A stretch of DNA of 64,000 nucleotides from Clostridium yunnanense (GTDB lineage Bacteria; Bacillota; Clostridia; Clostridiales; Clostridiaceae), in assembly GCF_016595795.1 (NCBI RefSeq), contig NZ_JAENHN010000041.1, forward strand, positions 39,529 through 103,528, written 5' to 3'. The position numbers were made by a program, and so were the translations under genes. Under the pieces are notes generated by a model. That model worked only from the letters and a program-made list of their open reading frames with translations. It was not told where the DNA came from and did no database searches. Positions 24,954 to 34,112 of the stretch are shown one piece after another (position 1 is the stretch's first letter; each line of letters opens with the position of its first letter).

Positions 24954-26180
24954 ATGAGTAAACGTGTAAAGGTTTTAGCAACAGTAATGTCAGCTCTAGT
25001 AATTTCAACTGCATTTATAGGATGTGGAAAAAAAGATGATTCCACAGCTTCAAAGGATTCTAAGGGTGGGAAAGAATTAGTTGTTTGGTCACATTTAGTA
25101 ACTAATGAAGTAAAAGAACTGGACAAGATTGCTCAGCAATGGGCTAAGGAAACTGGAAATAAGGTTAAGGTTGTAGAGGACAAGGGCGATTTCCAAGCTT
25201 ATATTCAAGCAGCTCAAAGTTCTAAAGGACCAGATATAATGTATGGTTTAGCAAATGATAATCTTGGAACATTCCAAAAAGCTGGAGTATTAGCAGAAGT
25301 TCCTTCTGGAGTTATCGACGATAGCAAATATGCTTCTAAATCAGTTTTAGATGCTGTAACCCTACAAGGTAAAAAATATGCAGTTCCAATATCAATGGAA
25401 ACATTTGCTCTGTTCTACAATACTGACAAGGTAAAAGAAGTTCCAAAGACTATGGATCAACTAGTTGAAAAAGCTAAAGAAGTAGGCTTTAAATATGACA
25501 TAAATAATTTCTACTATTCATATGCTTTCCTTGCAGCAAATGGTGGATATGTATTTAAGAATAATGGCGGTACATTAGATGCAAAAGATATCGGATTAAA
25601 TAATGAAGGTGCAGTAAAAGGATATCAATTTATTCAAGACTTAGTTGTTAAAAATAAGTTTATGAGCGCTGACATAAAGGGTGATGGAGCTAAGGGAGAT
25701 TTCCAAGCTGGTAAGATTGGCTTCTATATCGGCGGACCATGGGATGTTGATGGATTCAAAAAGGCTAACACTCCATTTAAGGTAGTTCCACTTCCACAAA
25801 CAAACGGTAAAGCAACTCCATCCTTCATGGGAGTTCAAACAGCATTTGTAAGTTCAAAATCAAAGAATCAAGATACAGCTTGGGAATTAATGAAGTACTT
25901 AAATGAAAAAGCTCCATTATCACTATTTGAAGTTGGAAACAGAATACCAGTTTTAAAAGATGCTTTAAATAGCGATAAGTTCAAGGCTAGTGAAACAGCT
26001 GTACAATTTTCTGAGCAAGCAAAGGTTGCAGAACCAATGCCAAATGTACCTGAAATACAAGCTATGTGGACACCAGGCGGAAACAACTTACAACTTTTAA
26101 CAGCAGGTAAACTAGATGCTAAAAAAGCTGCTGATACAACAGTTGAGCAAATTAAGCAAGGTATTGCACAACAAAAATAA
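24954..26180 (+). CDS. malE: maltose/maltodextrin-binding lipoprotein
   Basis: This 408-residue ABC-importer binding protein has a lipobox (STAFIGC) after the signal helix. The body follows the MalE pattern: ELVVWSHLVTNEVKELDKIA, then KGPDIMYGLANDNLGTF, GGPWDVDGFKKANTPF and closing TAGKLDAKKAADTTVEQI. The start is ATG 24954 behind GGGGGGT; an in-frame extension to 24915 overlaps the operator and lacks a ribosome site. It is followed by two permease genes and a cytoplasmic glycosidase, which supports malto-oligosaccharide as substrate. Confidence 0.93.
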   Translation: MSKRVKVLATVMSALVISTAFIGCGKKDDSTASKDSKGGKELVVWSHLVTNEVKELDKIAQQWAKETGNKVKVVEDKGDFQAYIQAAQSSKGPDIMYGLANDNLGTFQKAGVLAEVPSGVIDDSKYASKSVLDAVTLQGKKYAVPISMETFALFYNTDKVKEVPKTMDQLVEKAKEVGFKYDINNFYYSYAFLAANGGYVFKNNGGTLDAKDIGLNNEGAVKGYQFIQDLVVKNKFMSADIKGDGAKGDFQAGKIGFYIGGPWDVDGFKKANTPFKVVPLPQTNGKATPSFMGVQTAFVSSKSKNQDTAWELMKYLNEKAPLSLFEVGNRIPVLKDALNSDKFKASETAVQFSEQAKVAEPMPNVPEIQAMWTPGGNNLQLLTAGKLDAKKAADTTVEQIKQGIAQQK

Positions 26181-26197
26181 TTTAGGTTAAACTATAT

Positions 26198-26220
26198 AGG
26201 GGGATAAATCCCCCTTTTTT
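26198..26220 (+). terminator. intra-operon hairpin/attenuator between malE and malF
   Basis: AGGGGGAT (26198-26205) pairs with ATCCCCCT (26208-26215) with a 2-base nominal loop, followed by T residues. It probably gives partial termination or 3'-end protection, so that the binding protein is made in excess over the permeases. Confidence 0.75.
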
Positions 26221-26244
26221 AAAAAATAATTAGGGGGGTTAGTT

Positions 26245-27174
26245 GTGGAAAGAGTTACTAGCAATAGAAGAAATGGATTAAAAGCAATTCCATATTTATC
26301 ACCAGCACTTATTTCAATATTTATCTTTACAGTATTACCAATTATATATACAGTATATGTCTCTTTGACTGATTTCACCATGTATAATAGAGATACTTAT
26401 CAGTTTGTAGGATTGAGCAATTTTAAAGAAGTATTAACAGGACCTTTTAAACAGGTTTTTTTACCGGTTTTTGGATGGACATTTTCATTCGCATTAATTT
26501 CAACAGCAACTTGTTTCTTTGTAGGATTGATAATAGCGCTTGTTCTTTCTAACAAAAACATGAAAGAAGCGTTCGTATATAAAGGCTTTTTAGTTATTCC
26601 TTGGGCATTGCCTGTAGCGGTAGCTATACTATCTTGGCAGGGCTTACTAAACACTGATTACGGTGCAATTAATACAATTTTAGTTAATCTTCATATTTTG
26701 AAAGAACCTCTACAATGGTTAACTAATCCTTGGTGGGCAAGAATAGCGATTATAATAGTGAATATCTGGCTTGGATTTCCATATATGATGAATATATGTA
26801 TAGGTGCAATTTCAGCTATATCAGAAGATCAATATGAAGCAGCAGAAGTAGATGGTGCAAGCAAGTTCACTCAATTTAGAAAGATAACTTTACCAGAACT
26901 AGCAAGAACGGCATATCCTTTGCTGATATCAACTTTTGCATTTAATTTTAATAACTTTGGATCAGCATTTTTACTTACAGAAGGTGGACCAGCAAGATTA
27001 GATACACAATTTGCAGGTTACACAGATATACTTTCATCAACAACATATAAATTGGCAACACAATTTGGAAGATACGACATAGGATCAGCACTTTCTATAA
27101 TAATATTCTTGATAATAGCTACAATTTCAGTAATACAAATGAAAGCATCAGGACAATTTAAGGAGGTTGATTAG
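26245..27174 (+). CDS. malF: maltodextrin ABC transporter permease MalF
   Basis: This 309-residue membrane permease has six predicted helices and the short periplasmic loops of Gram-positive MalF. The EAA loop that contacts the ATPase is YEAAEVDGASKFTQFRKITL, continuing PELAR. The start codon is GTG behind a GGGGGG ribosome site. The stop overlaps the malG initiation region. The operon has no ATPase gene, so a shared MsmX-type ATPase from elsewhere must energise it. Confidence 0.93.
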   Translation: MERVTSNRRNGLKAIPYLSPALISIFIFTVLPIIYTVYVSLTDFTMYNRDTYQFVGLSNFKEVLTGPFKQVFLPVFGWTFSFALISTATCFFVGLIIALVLSNKNMKEAFVYKGFLVIPWALPVAVAILSWQGLLNTDYGAINTILVNLHILKEPLQWLTNPWWARIAIIIVNIWLGFPYMMNICIGAISAISEDQYEAAEVDGASKFTQFRKITLPELARTAYPLLISTFAFNFNNFGSAFLLTEGGPARLDTQFAGYTDILSSTTYKLATQFGRYDIGSALSIIIFLIIATISVIQMKASGQFKEVD

Positions 27175-27175
27175 T

Positions 27176-28060
27176 ATGTTATCTACTAAAGAATCTAGTA
27201 ATATTAAAACTAATCTAAAGTACAAGAAGAAACTTAGAACTTCTGAAGTGAGAAATCTTTGGCTTAGTAGAATATTTATATGGTTTGTTGTTATTGTAAC
27301 CATGATTCCTATCATTGCAGTATTAACTTCGTCAATGGCTTCAGGAGATGCCTTTGTACAAACTACATTCTTCCCTAAAGAGTGGACCTTAAAAAATTAC
27401 GCTAAGGTATTAAATGAAACAGACTTCTTGATATGGTTTAAGAATTCAATGATTTTATGCTTTTCAGTTGCGTTTATTCAATTAGCTATGACCTTACCAG
27501 CAGCATTTGCTTTTGCAAGGGTGAGATTTACAGGTAGAAAAAATGGACTTATGGCATTACTTGTTCTTCAATACTTTCCAGCAACAATGGCGCTACCTGC
27601 AATCTTAGGTATTGCTTATAAATTTGAGTTTATGGATAAGTTTTGGACACTTATAATATTACTTGCAGGCGGATCTGCTTATAGCATATGGCTTCTTAAG
27701 GGGTTTATTGATGGAATTCCTAAGGATTTAGATGAAGCTGCATATGTTGATGGAGCAACTACTTGGCAGATGTTTGTTAAGATAATACTACCTTTAACTA
27801 AATCAATGCTTGTGGTTATGTTCTTGTTTTCATTCATTGGAACATACTCAGAATTTATTTTTACGTCTGCATTGATGAAAGATGCAGCAAACCAAACAAT
27901 AGCTACAGGACTTAGGAGTTTTATAAAAAATCAATTTGCTGCAAACTGGACTCAGTTCTCAGCTGCATCAGTAATGGCATCACTTCCTATAGCTATAGTA
28001 TTTACCGCATGCCAGAAATTTATTGCTCAGGGTCTTGTTGCGGGATCAGTAAAGGGCTAA
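27176..28060 (+). CDS. malG: maltodextrin ABC transporter permease MalG
   Basis: This 294-residue partner permease has six predicted helices and the EAA loop DEAAYVDGATTWQMFVKIIL. FLFSFIGTYSEFIFTSALM is typical of MalG. I use ATG 27176, which is spaced 9 bases from AAGGAGG; that site lies inside the end of malF. It ends the malEFG unit; the glycosidase gene is separated by about 350 bp and may have its own promoter. Confidence 0.93.
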   Translation: MLSTKESSNIKTNLKYKKKLRTSEVRNLWLSRIFIWFVVIVTMIPIIAVLTSSMASGDAFVQTTFFPKEWTLKNYAKVLNETDFLIWFKNSMILCFSVAFIQLAMTLPAAFAFARVRFTGRKNGLMALLVLQYFPATMALPAILGIAYKFEFMDKFWTLIILLAGGSAYSIWLLKGFIDGIPKDLDEAAYVDGATTWQMFVKIILPLTKSMLVVMFLFSFIGTYSEFIFTSALMKDAANQTIATGLRSFIKNQFAANWTQFSAASVMASLPIAIVFTACQKFIAQGLVAGSVKG

Positions 28061-28411
28061 TATTCAAAGATGGAAACTTTAGTGTTAAATCTATTTTAAA
28101 AAATCTTCTGGATTCTGGAGGAGAGTTTGAAAATATAAATCTAATCTTGAAGTGATTCATCTATAGATAATATAATATTTGATTAAAAATTTTCAAAACT
28201 TTGTCGGTAAAATCCATAAGGTTTTGAAAATTTTAATTATATAGCAAGATTTAGTATTAGTTTTAAGATAAATATATTAATAGTAATCTATATAAAAATA
28301 ATAATACTATTGGTACATTAGCTTTCAGTGAACTTTATAGTCTTAAAAAGTAAAGATTATATATTTTACATGGCTAGTGTTTACCTAATTATATAATAAG
28401 AGGTGGAACAT
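28061..28411. other. spacer between malG and the glycosidase gene with a hairpin
   Basis: AAAATTTTCAAAAC (28186-28199) pairs with GTTTTGAAAATTTT (28221-28234), ending in T residues, and is a likely terminator of malG. No consensus promoter for the glycosidase gene is obvious in the remaining 175 bp. Confidence 0.6.
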
Positions 28412-30133
28412 ATGAATAAACATGCAATACATCATATAACAGAGGCTCCTTACGCTTATGGAACAGGAGATAAATCTTTACATTTAAAGCTTAGAACAGC
28501 AAAAGACGACTTAAAATCAGTAGTTGCTTATTATAAGGATAGATATGATTGGGAAAATGAATTTGATACTATAGAATTGAAAAAAGCAAATACCTCTGAT
28601 CTTTTTGATTATTATGAAATTGATATTGAAGTAGAAGAAAAAAGATTTAGATATTTCTTCGAATTAACAGATTTAGAAGATAATAAGGTCTTCCTTAATG
28701 AAAGAGGTTTAGTTGATAAAAAACCTAGTAATCCTAATGCATTCCAGTTCCCATTCCTTTGTAAAGCAGATCTATATAAAGAGGTAGAATGGGCTCAAGA
28801 AGGGGTAGTTTATCAAATCTTCCCAGATAGATTCTCTAATGGAGATAAGAATAATGATCCTAAGGGGACGCTTCCTTGGGGAGATAAAGTAACTCCTGAA
28901 ACTATGTTTGGAGGAGATCTACAAGGTATAATTAATAAGGTAGACTATCTTAGTGACTTAGGCGTAAGCATACTTTACATGACTCCAATATTTAAGTCAA
29001 GATCTAACCACAAATATGACACAACTAACTACTATGAAATAGATCCTCAGTTTGGAGATAATGAAACACTAAGAGAACTGGTTAAAAAATGCCATGATAA
29101 AGGAATTAAGGTTGTTTTAGATGCAGTCTATAATCACTCGGGAAGTGACTTCTTTGCCTTTGAAGATTTAGTAGAAAAAGGTGAGAAATCAAAGTATAAG
29201 GATTGGTATTTTGTTGACTCATACCCAGTAGATATTGAGGAAGTAAATTATCTAACATTTGCAAATAAGGTTTCAAGAATGCCTAAGTTGAATACAAACA
29301 ATCCTGAAGTTAAAGATTATTTATTAAAAGTATCTAAGTATTGGATTGAGGAGATAGGAATAGACGGCTGGAGACTAGATGTTTGTGATGAAGTAGATCA
29401 TGCATTTTGGAGAGACTTCAAAAAAGCTGTTAAGGAATCAAAGGAAGATGGTTTCATAATTGGTGAGATAATGCATGAATCCAATTCTTTCTTAAAAGGT
29501 GATCAGTTAGATTCAATAATGAACTATCCTTTTAGAGAATGCTGTTTAGATTTTTTTGCAAGGAAAGTTATGAATGCGGATGAGCTTGATCATATACTTG
29601 CTGAGAGCAGAGCTTTATATATGAATTCAGTAAATAGGCAGCTGCTAAACCTTATAGATAGTCATGATACTGCTAGGTTCTTAACTGAGTGCGAAGGCGA
29701 TAAAGACAAGATGAAACTTGCTATTGCGCTTCAATACACGTATATAGGAATCCCATATATATACTATGGTGATGAAATCGGAATGGAAGGTAAAAACGAT
29801 CCTGATTGTAGAAGATGTATGATATGGGAAAAAGAAAAACAAGATTTAGATATGCTTAAGTTATATAAATCTTTAAATGATGTTAGAAAAAAATCTAAGG
29901 CTCTTGTGTATGGGGATTATACTAATATATGCAAGGATGGAATGGCGCTAGGTTTCATAAGAAGTTATAGAGATGAGAAAGTATTGGTGTTAATAAACAA
30001 CAATGAAGATAAATATGAGTATTCATTAGATATTAATGCTCCAGCTTACGATCTATATGAGAATAAAAAACAAGTGATTGATGGCAAAATAGTTTTAGAG
30101 CCAATGTCATTCAAGATTCTGAAATTAAGTTAA
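28412..30133 (+). CDS. cytoplasmic GH13 alpha-glycosidase (maltogenic amylase/neopullulanase type)
   Basis: This 573-residue protein has an N-terminal CBM34-like domain (about residues 1-120) and a GH13 barrel. Catalytic regions are DAVYNH, DGWRLDVCDEVD with the nucleophile Asp, IGEIMHES with the acid/base Glu, and LIDSHDTARF with the third carboxylate. The FPDRFSNGD and GGDLQGI motifs fit the GH13_20 group (cyclomaltodextrinase, neopullulanase, maltogenic amylase). There is no signal peptide, so it breaks down imported maltodextrins. ATG 28412 is preferred; GTG 28403 lies in the ribosome site. Confidence 0.92.
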   Translation: MNKHAIHHITEAPYAYGTGDKSLHLKLRTAKDDLKSVVAYYKDRYDWENEFDTIELKKANTSDLFDYYEIDIEVEEKRFRYFFELTDLEDNKVFLNERGLVDKKPSNPNAFQFPFLCKADLYKEVEWAQEGVVYQIFPDRFSNGDKNNDPKGTLPWGDKVTPETMFGGDLQGIINKVDYLSDLGVSILYMTPIFKSRSNHKYDTTNYYEIDPQFGDNETLRELVKKCHDKGIKVVLDAVYNHSGSDFFAFEDLVEKGEKSKYKDWYFVDSYPVDIEEVNYLTFANKVSRMPKLNTNNPEVKDYLLKVSKYWIEEIGIDGWRLDVCDEVDHAFWRDFKKAVKESKEDGFIIGEIMHESNSFLKGDQLDSIMNYPFRECCLDFFARKVMNADELDHILAESRALYMNSVNRQLLNLIDSHDTARFLTECEGDKDKMKLAIALQYTYIGIPYIYYGDEIGMEGKNDPDCRRCMIWEKEKQDLDMLKLYKSLNDVRKKSKALVYGDYTNICKDGMALGFIRSYRDEKVLVLINNNEDKYEYSLDINAPAYDLYENKKQVIDGKIVLEPMSFKILKLS

Positions 30134-30311
30134 TATTAAAATATTTAGTAGAGTTTAAAGACAACCAATATTGAACATTGGTTGTCTTTTCGCATATATT
30201 AAATTATATTTAAAACAAAAACTTATGATTTATCTTACTGTCGAAGTTAATCACATAACTGGTATCTCTTACATAATATGTAGAAGAAGGATGAAAAGGA
30301 GGGATACCACT

Positions 30312-31109
30312 GTGGGTATGAAATTTTCTGACAATCTATATAATCTTAATAACTCAGATTATGATAGTCTGTATAACAATGAAACTTTAGAATGGCTAAA
30401 TGGTAATCATGAACTTGGTAGTGATTTTGCGTCAAATAATCAGGTGAATATTGAAAATAACTTTGACGTAGATATAGACTTAGAGCAATTTAATGAATCT
30501 ACCATTAGAGAAGAAAAACGTAATAGTGGATGCAACGATAATCATCATGATGACCATCATGATGAATGTCACGATGACCATGAACATCATCATGATCACG
30601 ATCATGACCATCATCACGAAAGAAAAGGTGGCAGAATAGTATTTACATCAAGACTTATAAGTGTAGATGGAGAACCAATCAGTGGAGTAAGAGTTTTTCT
30701 ACTAAGATTGGATACTTGTGGCTGTGATACTAAGTTCTGTTTTGTATCATCAAAAATTACTGATAGAAATGGTAGAGCTGTATTCGAAGGGTTGAGAGAT
30801 GGTATTTATAAGATAGTTCAACCAATAGATAAATGCGTTTTTAGAGATCCGATATATGTTCCAAGCGATCAGGTTACTATAAATAGCAATCATAGAGAAC
30901 GTCAAGTTACAGCTGTTAACAGAATTAGAAGAGAAGTTTTAGCAAACTTTAATCAAAATAGATGCTGCAACAACTTCAATAATGGTTGTGGAGGCTTCGG
31001 CAATAACTGTGGTGGATTTGGTAATAACTGCGATGGTTTTGGGTTTGATGGCTTCTGGATTTTATTATTGTTATTCGGATTCTGTGGCTGCGGATTCTGG
31101 TTCATATAA
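30312..31109 (+). CDS. His-rich, Ig-like, Gly/Asn/Cys-repeat protein
   Basis: I recognise no named family. With GTG 30312 as start (8 bases after AGGAGGG; ATG 30318 is the alternative) it has 265 residues. An acidic Asn-rich N-terminal part leads to a 30-residue His/Asp run near residues 78-108 (DDHHDECHDDHEHHHDH). A single prealbumin/CnaB-like beta domain follows (about 109-190; GEPISGVRVFLLRLDTCGCD). The C-terminal tail has repeats of GFGNNC and ends in a hydrophobic Cys/Gly/Phe segment. There is no signal peptide. The make-up suggests a metal-binding surface or spore-coat structural protein, which is inference. Confidence 0.75.
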   Translation: MGMKFSDNLYNLNNSDYDSLYNNETLEWLNGNHELGSDFASNNQVNIENNFDVDIDLEQFNESTIREEKRNSGCNDNHHDDHHDECHDDHEHHHDHDHDHHHERKGGRIVFTSRLISVDGEPISGVRVFLLRLDTCGCDTKFCFVSSKITDRNGRAVFEGLRDGIYKIVQPIDKCVFRDPIYVPSDQVTINSNHRERQVTAVNRIRREVLANFNQNRCCNNFNNGCGGFGNNCGGFGNNCDGFGFDGFWILLLLFGFCGCGFWFI

Positions 31110-31123
31110 CATGAGTAAATTAT

Positions 31124-31166
31124 AAAATAGATAAGATGCCGATTAGGCATCTTATCTATTTTTTCT
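31124..31166 (+). terminator. terminator of the His-rich protein gene
   Basis: AAAATAGATAAGATGCC (31124-31140) pairs with GGCATCTTATCTATTTT (31146-31162), followed by T residues. Confidence 0.93.
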
Positions 31167-31338
31167 TTTTTTGTTATAATATAAGAAAACTATACCTGTG
31201 AAAATTATATAGAAAACATAAAAAAGTTTATATAATTAATGGTACAAATGATATCTGTAACTTAATAAGAACTTATAGATAACCGGTGTTTTACTATGAT
31301 ATCAAAACTATATTGAAAAAGGATGGAAGATATTAAGC

Positions 31339-31830
31339 ATGAAGATAAGGGTTAAGTATTTTGAAGGAGCAACCAAGTTGAAAAAAATAGAAAAAGGCAA
31401 TTGGATTGATGTATATGCAAATAAAGATGTATTTATTAAAGTTGGAGAAAGAGCAATGATACCATTGGGATTTGCATTAGAATTACCAGAGGGGTGGGAA
31501 GCTCATTTAGCACCTAGAAGTTCAACATTCAAAACGTGGGGAATTATTCAAACTAATTCAGTTGGTGTTGTTGATGATACATATATAGGTGATAACGATC
31601 AATGGCATATGCCAGTATATTGTTTACAAGGAAGACATTTAGAGAAATGTTCAAAAACACTCTCAAATAAATCTTTATCTGAAGTGGAGTGTGAAGGAAC
31701 CTGGATTAAGAGCGGGGATAAAATAGGACAGTTTAGAATAATGGAGGTAATGCCAGAATTAGAATTTGAAGAAGTGGAGTCTTTTGGAAATAGTGATCGT
31801 GGTGGATTTGGATCTACTGGGTTAAGATAG
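31339..31830 (+). CDS. dut: dUTP diphosphatase
   Basis: This 163-residue trimeric-type dUTPase converts dUTP to dUMP and keeps uracil out of DNA. The family motifs are present in order: IPLGFALELPEGWEAHLAPR with SSTFKTWGI, the uracil-specific NSVGVVDDTYIGDND, and the C-terminal P-loop-like arm RGGFGSTG. Between the fourth and fifth motifs it carries an insert of about 15-20 residues (CLQGRHLEKCSKTLSNKSLS) relative to the shortest dUTPases. It stands alone; spacing from its GGATGGA ribosome site is somewhat long. Confidence 0.92.
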   Translation: MKIRVKYFEGATKLKKIEKGNWIDVYANKDVFIKVGERAMIPLGFALELPEGWEAHLAPRSSTFKTWGIIQTNSVGVVDDTYIGDNDQWHMPVYCLQGRHLEKCSKTLSNKSLSEVECEGTWIKSGDKIGQFRIMEVMPELEFEEVESFGNSDRGGFGSTGLR

Positions 31831-31959
31831 AACAGGCATATACATAGAAAAACAGGCTTCTAGATGATATGAACTCACTAGAGCCTATTCTTCACTATAT
31901 TGGAATTATAAAGTTCTTATATCAGCTAAAGCTAGAGCTTTCAAGGCTTTTCATAACTT

Positions 31960-33885
31960 TTAAGAATTTGATTCTAGTTCTTCCCATTGCTCATATAAGC
32001 GATCTATTTCTTCTTGAGTAGAAACAATCTCCTTATTAACCTTTCCGCTCTCAACTGGATTGGAATATATTTCTTCTAAACATAAATCTTCTTGCAATTT
32101 TAATAGTTTTTCTTCTAGTATAGAGATGTCTTTTTCTAAATTTTTCAATTTTAAACTATTTTCTTTTTCTAGTTTTTCAGCTTCTTTTTTCTTTTTTCTT
32201 TCTTCCTTGATTTGAGTTTTAGTCTTGCCAAGCTGTTCCTCTTCTAATCCTTCATATCTATTAGGATTTTTCTTCTTTTCAGTATAATAGTTATAATTTC
32301 CTAGATATTCTTTAATGCCACTTTGTTCTAATTCATATATTTTATTTATAACTTTATTTAAAAAATATCTATCATGAGATATTACAATTAAAGTGCCATC
32401 GTAATCAAGTATGGCTTCTTCTAAGGCTTCTCTTGACATTATATCTAAGTGGTTTGTTGGTTCGTCTAGTAATAGAAAGTTGGATTTAGAAAGCATAAGC
32501 TTCAGTAAGTTTATCCTGCAACGTTCTCCACCACTTAAATTTTCTATCTTTTTAAATACATCTTCATTGAAAAATAGAAAAGAGGCTAAAGCTGTTCTTA
32601 TTTCTGTAGTAGACATCTTAGGAAATTCATCCCAAACTTCATCAATTACTGTTTTATCAAGATTCAAATTGGACTGCTCTTGGTCGTAGTAACCTAAAAA
32701 TACATTCTTTCCTAAATAGGTGATTCCGTTATCAGCTTTTATATCTCCCATAATTATCTTGAAAAGTGTAGTCTTACCCCTACCATTTTCGCCTATTAGC
32801 GCGACCTTGTCACCTCTTCTAAGATCAAAGTTAACATCCTCAAATAGTAACTTATCACTGTATCCTTTGGATAGATTCTCTACATGAATTACGTCATTAC
32901 CACTTTTAATTTGTGATTGAAAAGAAATTCTTGTTCCATTTTTTTCTCTATCAGGAGCATCAATTTTTTCCATTTTATCTAATGCCTTTTGTCTGCTTTC
33001 CGCAGCACGTATACTTTTTTCTCTATTAAAAGATCTAAATTTTTCTATAATATCTTCTTGTCTTTTAATTTCTGCTTGCTGCAGATTAAATGCCTTTAAT
33101 TTTGCATCATAGTCTTTTTTTCTAAGTTCTAAATATCTAGTATACGGAGCATTATAGCAGTTAACATGGCCATTTATAAGCTCGTAGGTATGTGTAGTTA
33201 TACTGTCTAAGAAAAATCTATCATGAGATATTACTAAAACAGTTCCCTTATAGCTTTTAAGATATTCTTCAAGCCATTCAATAGCATCTAAATCTAAGTG
33301 ATTAGTAGGTTCATCTAATAAAAGTAAATCAGGCTTAATTAAAAGTAATTTACATAGAGCTACCCTAGTCTTCTGGCCACCGCTAAGAACATTGATAGGC
33401 TTATCGAAGTCCTCTTCTGTAAAGCCGAGGCCCTTTAATACTCTGGAGATTTCTCCTCTAAAAATATATCCGCCTCTGTTTTCATATAGTTCGTGACCTT
33501 GAGTATAATCCTTAATTAACTTATCATGATATTCTTGTTTTGATATGTCATAAGGTTCATTCATTTTTTCTTCAATAGTTTTTAGTTTCTTTTCAAGATT
33601 CATTAAATCGGAAAAAACTATAAGCATCTCATCCATTATTGTGTTAAAGTTTTCTAACGCAAGATGCTGTGAGAGATATCCCAAAGTGCTATTTTTGTCT
33701 ATAAAAACTTCACCGCTATCATAAGACACTTCTCTTGTAAGTATACGAAATAATGTAGACTTTCCTTCACCGTTTGCTCCTATAAGCCCGACTTTTTCGC
33801 CTTCATTTATATTAAAAGTTACATCCTTTAAAATTTCATCTATACCAAAACTTTTTTTAATATTTTTACAACTTAAGATTATCAT
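31960..33885 (-). CDS. ABC-F family ribosome-associated ATPase
   Basis: This 641-residue protein has two ABC domains in tandem and no membrane segment. The first Walker A is GANGEGKST and the second GENGRGKTT; signatures are LSGGQ and LSGGE, and both Walker B boxes read LLLDEPTNHLD. The domains are joined by the charged helical linker that enters the ribosomal E/P site, and the C-terminus is a Lys/Glu-rich coiled coil (Uup/YdiF-like). ABC-F proteins relieve stalled ribosomes, and some give antibiotic resistance; the sequence does not decide which. ATG 33885 follows AAAGGAG, so the upstream frame to 33969 is left out. Confidence 0.93.
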   Translation of the reverse strand: MIILSCKNIKKSFGIDEILKDVTFNINEGEKVGLIGANGEGKSTLFRILTREVSYDSGEVFIDKNSTLGYLSQHLALENFNTIMDEMLIVFSDLMNLEKKLKTIEEKMNEPYDISKQEYHDKLIKDYTQGHELYENRGGYIFRGEISRVLKGLGFTEEDFDKPINVLSGGQKTRVALCKLLLIKPDLLLLDEPTNHLDLDAIEWLEEYLKSYKGTVLVISHDRFFLDSITTHTYELINGHVNCYNAPYTRYLELRKKDYDAKLKAFNLQQAEIKRQEDIIEKFRSFNREKSIRAAESRQKALDKMEKIDAPDREKNGTRISFQSQIKSGNDVIHVENLSKGYSDKLLFEDVNFDLRRGDKVALIGENGRGKTTLFKIIMGDIKADNGITYLGKNVFLGYYDQEQSNLNLDKTVIDEVWDEFPKMSTTEIRTALASFLFFNEDVFKKIENLSGGERCRINLLKLMLSKSNFLLLDEPTNHLDIMSREALEEAILDYDGTLIVISHDRYFLNKVINKIYELEQSGIKEYLGNYNYYTEKKKNPNRYEGLEEEQLGKTKTQIKEERKKKKEAEKLEKENSLKLKNLEKDISILEEKLLKLQEDLCLEEIYSNPVESGKVNKEIVSTQEEIDRLYEQWEELESNS

Positions 33886-34020
33886 AAATAAAACTCCTTT
33901 ATACTGACAATTATAAATGTATGTAAGAAAAATTAAATTTGTGATTTTAATTTTGTTACACACATGCAAACACGATTAATTATACTATCCATCTCACTTT
34001 TACACAAATATTCAATTAAA

Positions 34021-34040
34021 TAATATTATTAATAATATTA
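34021..34040. repeat. 20-bp AT palindrome
   Basis: TAATATTATTAATAATATTA is fully self-complementary. It lies between the divergent ABC-F and adaptor genes, about 70 bp before the adaptor start. It may be a regulator site or just AT-rich chance. Confidence 0.4.
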
Positions 34041-34112
34041 TTTAAACTATTATATATAATAATACTGTAAATAGGCAAGAAGCTTAAGAAAGGAAGTGAA
34101 CCATTAGAAGAT

